Origin: Halieaceae bacterium
Lineage (GTDB): Bacteria > Pseudomonadota > Gammaproteobacteria > Pseudomonadales > Halieaceae
NCBI GenBank assembly: GCA_902623175.1
Contig: CACNSR010000001.1
Coordinates: 146,337 to 210,336, forward strand
DNA length: 64,000 nucleotides
Reading direction: 5' to 3'
Both the position numbers and the translations under genes were made by a program. Shown here piece after piece: positions 62,019 to 64,000 of the stretch (within the stretch, counting starts at the first letter, position 1; each line of letters begins with the position of its first letter). Under the pieces are notes generated by a model. That model saw nothing but the letters and a program-made list of their open reading frames with translations, was not told the DNA's origin and ran no database searches.

Positions 62019-62705
62019 GTGAAGATTTTTGGGAAAGTATCAGCAGTTTTAGTGTCTGTTTTCTGCCTTACGGCTCGGGCCGAGCCAGTGATGACATTGA
62101 TCACGGTAAATACTCCAGATCCAGCAGGCTACGCCGCATGGGCGAGAAGTAACGCTGAAGACATATCTAAGGCAAACGGTGCTGTCGCAATGGGGCTATG
62201 CTCACCGACCACGGGTGCGGAGCAGATGGGTGATCACTACCTATGGTCTTTCTTTCCATCTCAGCAAGCGGTCTGGAGTAGTGATCCGATGAACCCCATC
62301 GTTCAGAAAGCCGTTGCAAGTATGAATGTCGAGCGCACAGTTAGGACTTGGGATAATTGGCGGATTGTTCGGGCGGCTGAAACCTCTGAAAAAGGTTACT
62401 ACTACAATCTCTACGTGAAGGCCGATAATCCGTCGGCCTATGTCGCCGCACTGGACGAGCTTCATGCGGGAATGCGTGAGCGGGGATTCGATGTATCCAT
62501 GCAGGTGTTTATGGGAGATACCGGGGCGACTGCTGGCATGATCATGACGTCTTTTGGGTCGGCTGATGCCGCCGAGGTTGGCCGCATGCTAGACGCTCGC
62601 ACAGAAGATTGGGTGGCTAAAATTGTCTCCAAATTAGACGGCAAGCGTGAGATGGTTCACGGATTTTCTATAATTTGCGAAACCTATTATGCCGCGGCCA
62701 GCTAA
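62019..62705 (+). CDS. Secreted two-domain protein of unknown function
   Basis: A 228-aa protein starting at GTG 62019 behind a strong GGAGGGAAGG site; upstream ATGs lack one. The signal peptide is KIFGKVSAVLVSVFCLTARA. Two related halves follow (VMTLITVNTPDPAGYAAWAR and YYYNLYVKADNPSAYVAALD), each looking like an alpha/beta ferredoxin-type barrel repeat. The family is unknown to me. It is flanked by direct copies of repeat C (61777 and 62845), with repeat A copy 11 further right. Confidence 0.75.
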   Translation: MKIFGKVSAVLVSVFCLTARAEPVMTLITVNTPDPAGYAAWARSNAEDISKANGAVAMGLCSPTTGAEQMGDHYLWSFFPSQQAVWSSDPMNPIVQKAVASMNVERTVRTWDNWRIVRAAETSEKGYYYNLYVKADNPSAYVAALDELHAGMRERGFDVSMQVFMGDTGATAGMIMTSFGSADAAEVGRMLDARTEDWVAKIVSKLDGKREMVHGFSIICETYYAAAS

Positions 62706-62844
62706 GCTCTGGCTGTAAAAATGCGGTCTCGACGTAGACTAGATTTGGGCTAGTGGGGTTTTGAGGTTTGGCCATCGCGCTGCCTCGAAACCCCCTCAAC
62801 TCAGACCAGCGTGACCCGCTTCAGTCGCGTGCGGCAGTCAGCGG

Positions 62845-62906
62845 TTGTTTCAAGTCCAGCTTTTAAGTGTGTCAGCAGGATCAGCGACAGGCGTTTACGG
62901 TAACCC
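62845..62906 (+). repeat. Dispersed repeat C, copy 3
   Basis: TTCAAGTCCAGCTTTTAAG, GTGTGTCAGCAGGA and GGCGTTTACGG. The remaining 62706-63116 gap holds this copy and repeat A11, no supported gene. Confidence 0.7.
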
Positions 62907-63015
62907 GTACTTCCTAAAAAACCGAGTGCTTGCAGCCGACATTTGACAGTGCGACTGGATTTATTCAGCCGTTACGCGTGTCCCAATATCGATGGTGCAG
63001 CACTGTATTCCACTC

Positions 63016-63068
63016 CCTTATGTATCTGGGCGGTAACCATCACGATCACAACAGCAGTAAGCGCCGTA
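63016..63068 (+). repeat. Dispersed repeat A, copy 11
   Basis: CCTTATGTATCTGGGCGG then TAACCATCACGATCACAACA and GCAGTAAGCGCC. Same orientation as all other copies. Confidence 0.85.
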
Positions 63069-63116
63069 CCCCGAGTACTAAGGTTTTTCTTATTTTTTGT
63101 TACTTTAGCGTGGCTG

Positions 63117-63926
63117 TTAAATCTCATCATCATCTTCTGGAGCCACACCCTCAAGATGACTAAATCTCAGTTGGTTCATCAGTTCTAGCAAATTAAAGAT
63201 GTGACTTAAGACTAGTTTTACCAACGGTATTTCAGAACGTATTTCGTCCAAAACTAGCTGCTTCTCAAGCAAAAGGAGAGAGCAGTCTTCCATCGCATAA
63301 ACATTTTTGCTTCTGTTCGTTGAGGTTATTATAGAACCCTCTCCAAAAAAATCTGTCTCATATAGCACCGCAAATTTTGCGTGGTCCTCTGTGGTGAGAA
63401 AAACAGAACCTTTGGCAATAAAATACAAGCCTTTGGGAGGCTCACCTACCAGAAATATAGGCTGATCTTTGCGAACCGATGACTTTTTAAATGAGTCTTT
63501 GTAGTGAAGCAGAAATCTGTCTTCGAATACCGGATTGGCTCTCTGTTTGTTGGCGTAGATTCGGGTAACGCTGTTTCTGATGATCTCATTGACAAGAAAA
63601 CTTGCATTCATGACCGCTTTCCGGAGCACACTGCCATCCACGGAGACGACTTCTAGAGGCTCGTGGATAGTGTAATTCCTGTCCAAAGGCCTTTTACTCA
63701 ACGTGGCGGCCAGATAAATTGAGTCTCCAGCAGAAAAACTTTGGGTTGAGTGAATGGTAGTGTCGAACACTGAGTGATCTCTAAGCAGTGCAACACCCTT
63801 TGTTATAAAAAGCGCCGCATCTCTGGTTTGTAAATCTGAAGCATCAGAGATCAGGCGCACTTCAGCATAGTTTGACTTTGTCACCTCTGCTAGAAGCAGG
63901 TTTTTTTCTAACACAGAACTTTCCAC
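63117..63926 (-). CDS. Cyclic-nucleotide-binding-domain protein without DNA-binding domain
   Basis: A 269-aa protein with a C-terminal CRP-type cNMP-binding fold (RKDQPIFLVGEPPKGLYFIA, then GSVFLTTEDHAKFAVLYE, then TDFFGEGSIITSTNRSKNVY with the FGE-type phosphate loop, though the usual Arg of the cassette is in a different context). The N-terminal half may be a second, degenerate domain (SFSAGDSIYLAATLSKRPLD). No helix-turn-helix follows, so it is a sensor or adaptor and not a CRP regulator. The start is GTG at 63926, provisional. A short helical tail ends GVAPEDDDEI. The 63927-64000 edge shows nothing else. Confidence 0.75.
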   Translation of the reverse strand: MESSVLEKNLLLAEVTKSNYAEVRLISDASDLQTRDAALFITKGVALLRDHSVFDTTIHSTQSFSAGDSIYLAATLSKRPLDRNYTIHEPLEVVSVDGSVLRKAVMNASFLVNEIIRNSVTRIYANKQRANPVFEDRFLLHYKDSFKKSSVRKDQPIFLVGEPPKGLYFIAKGSVFLTTEDHAKFAVLYETDFFGEGSIITSTNRSKNVYAMEDCSLLLLEKQLVLDEIRSEIPLVKLVLSHIFNLLELMNQLRFSHLEGVAPEDDDEI

Positions 63927-64000
63927 CGAAATCTAATTCTTGCATCGCCGAAGTCCGCCCGGACTGTTTGATGGCAACATAGGGCCAGGCTGCACGGTTT

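Noticed and set aside
49521..63068. Calling repeat A a canonical integron attC array
   Set aside because: No conserved GTTRRRY right core is present, the paired arms are short, and no integron integrase is in the window. Only the layout is similar.
49521..63068. CRISPR array from repeat A
   Set aside because: Spacing between copies is hundreds to thousands of bases with genes in between; there are no regular spacers or cas genes.

Overview
The window looks like a chromosome segment of a marine, aerobic gammaproteobacterium, most plausibly from the Halieaceae/OM60-NOR5 neighbourhood. That placement is an inference from gene content (FabY-type ketoacyl synthase, QueD, DUF423, DUF2835, DUF6435, many Rieske, molybdo-flavo and flavin oxidoreductases). 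It is not proven by any marker in the window. Two parts differ sharply. From 1 to about 45.15 kb the DNA is GC-rich, densely coded and organised in tight operons with many ATGA start/stop overlaps. From the tRNA-Asp gene at 45.08-45.15 kb to the right end the DNA is visibly AT-richer, with long gaps, single-gene units, dispersed repeats and broken genes.

Left part. 0-3 kb is an RND efflux permease (cut by the window edge) with its lipoprotein adaptor. 3.3-3.9 kb holds a DUF423 membrane protein, possibly preceded by a tiny Cys-rich ORF. 3.9-9.8 kb is a minus-strand cluster with an MFS transporter, a Rieske oxygenase, a trimethylamine-dehydrogenase/DgcA-like flavoprotein and a second MFS transporter; it resembles N-methylated amine catabolism. 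9.86-16.7 kb holds an FAD-linked oxidase, a SPINDLY/OGT-like glycosyltransferase, a TIM-barrel isomerase, a VOC protein and a bicupin, bracketed by two paralogous proteins of unknown family. 17-22.3 kb has a YciB-like membrane protein, a three-subunit molybdenum hydroxylase and a small secreted protein. 22.4-23.9 kb is a CalB-like aldehyde dehydrogenase.

24.0-31.3 kb is one tight eight-gene minus-strand operon: SnoaL-like protein, acyl-CoA ligase, two hot-dog hydratase halves, a thiolase-like protein without the nucleophilic Cys, a DUF35 protein, a Rieske oxygenase and a DAO-type flavoprotein. The order suggests CoA activation, hydration and retro-aldol side-chain cleavage, as in Ltp2/DUF35 aldolases. 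31.7-44.8 kb is mostly housekeeping or conserved: an S41 peptidase lipoprotein, two nitroreductases, RibBA, an acetyl-CoA acetyltransferase, an AraC/GATase1-like regulator divergent from FabY, a PPIase, HupE, a lipoprotein, an alpha/beta hydrolase and QueD. tRNA-Val and tRNA-Asp follow.

Right part (45.15-64 kb). The last 15 bp of tRNA-Asp recur exactly at 55.30 kb, as expected of an integration scar. Eleven copies (seven strong, four diverged) of one intergenic repeat, all in the same orientation, lie between 49.5 and 63.1 kb. In plus coordinates almost every gene unit ends with a copy on its right side, and two copies supply a gene's stop codon. Two other repeat families occur three times each. 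Units carry NTF2-like, DUF2835, class IV aminotransferase, SDR, MAPEG, P450, DoxX, OFA-type MFS, BLUF photoreceptor, DUF6435 and cyclic-nucleotide-binding proteins. Two large genes (TPR-methyltransferase; FG-GAP surface protein) are broken only by in-frame stop codons. No integrase, transposase or CRISPR array was found. The cassette-like repeat architecture is the best candidate for something undescribed.
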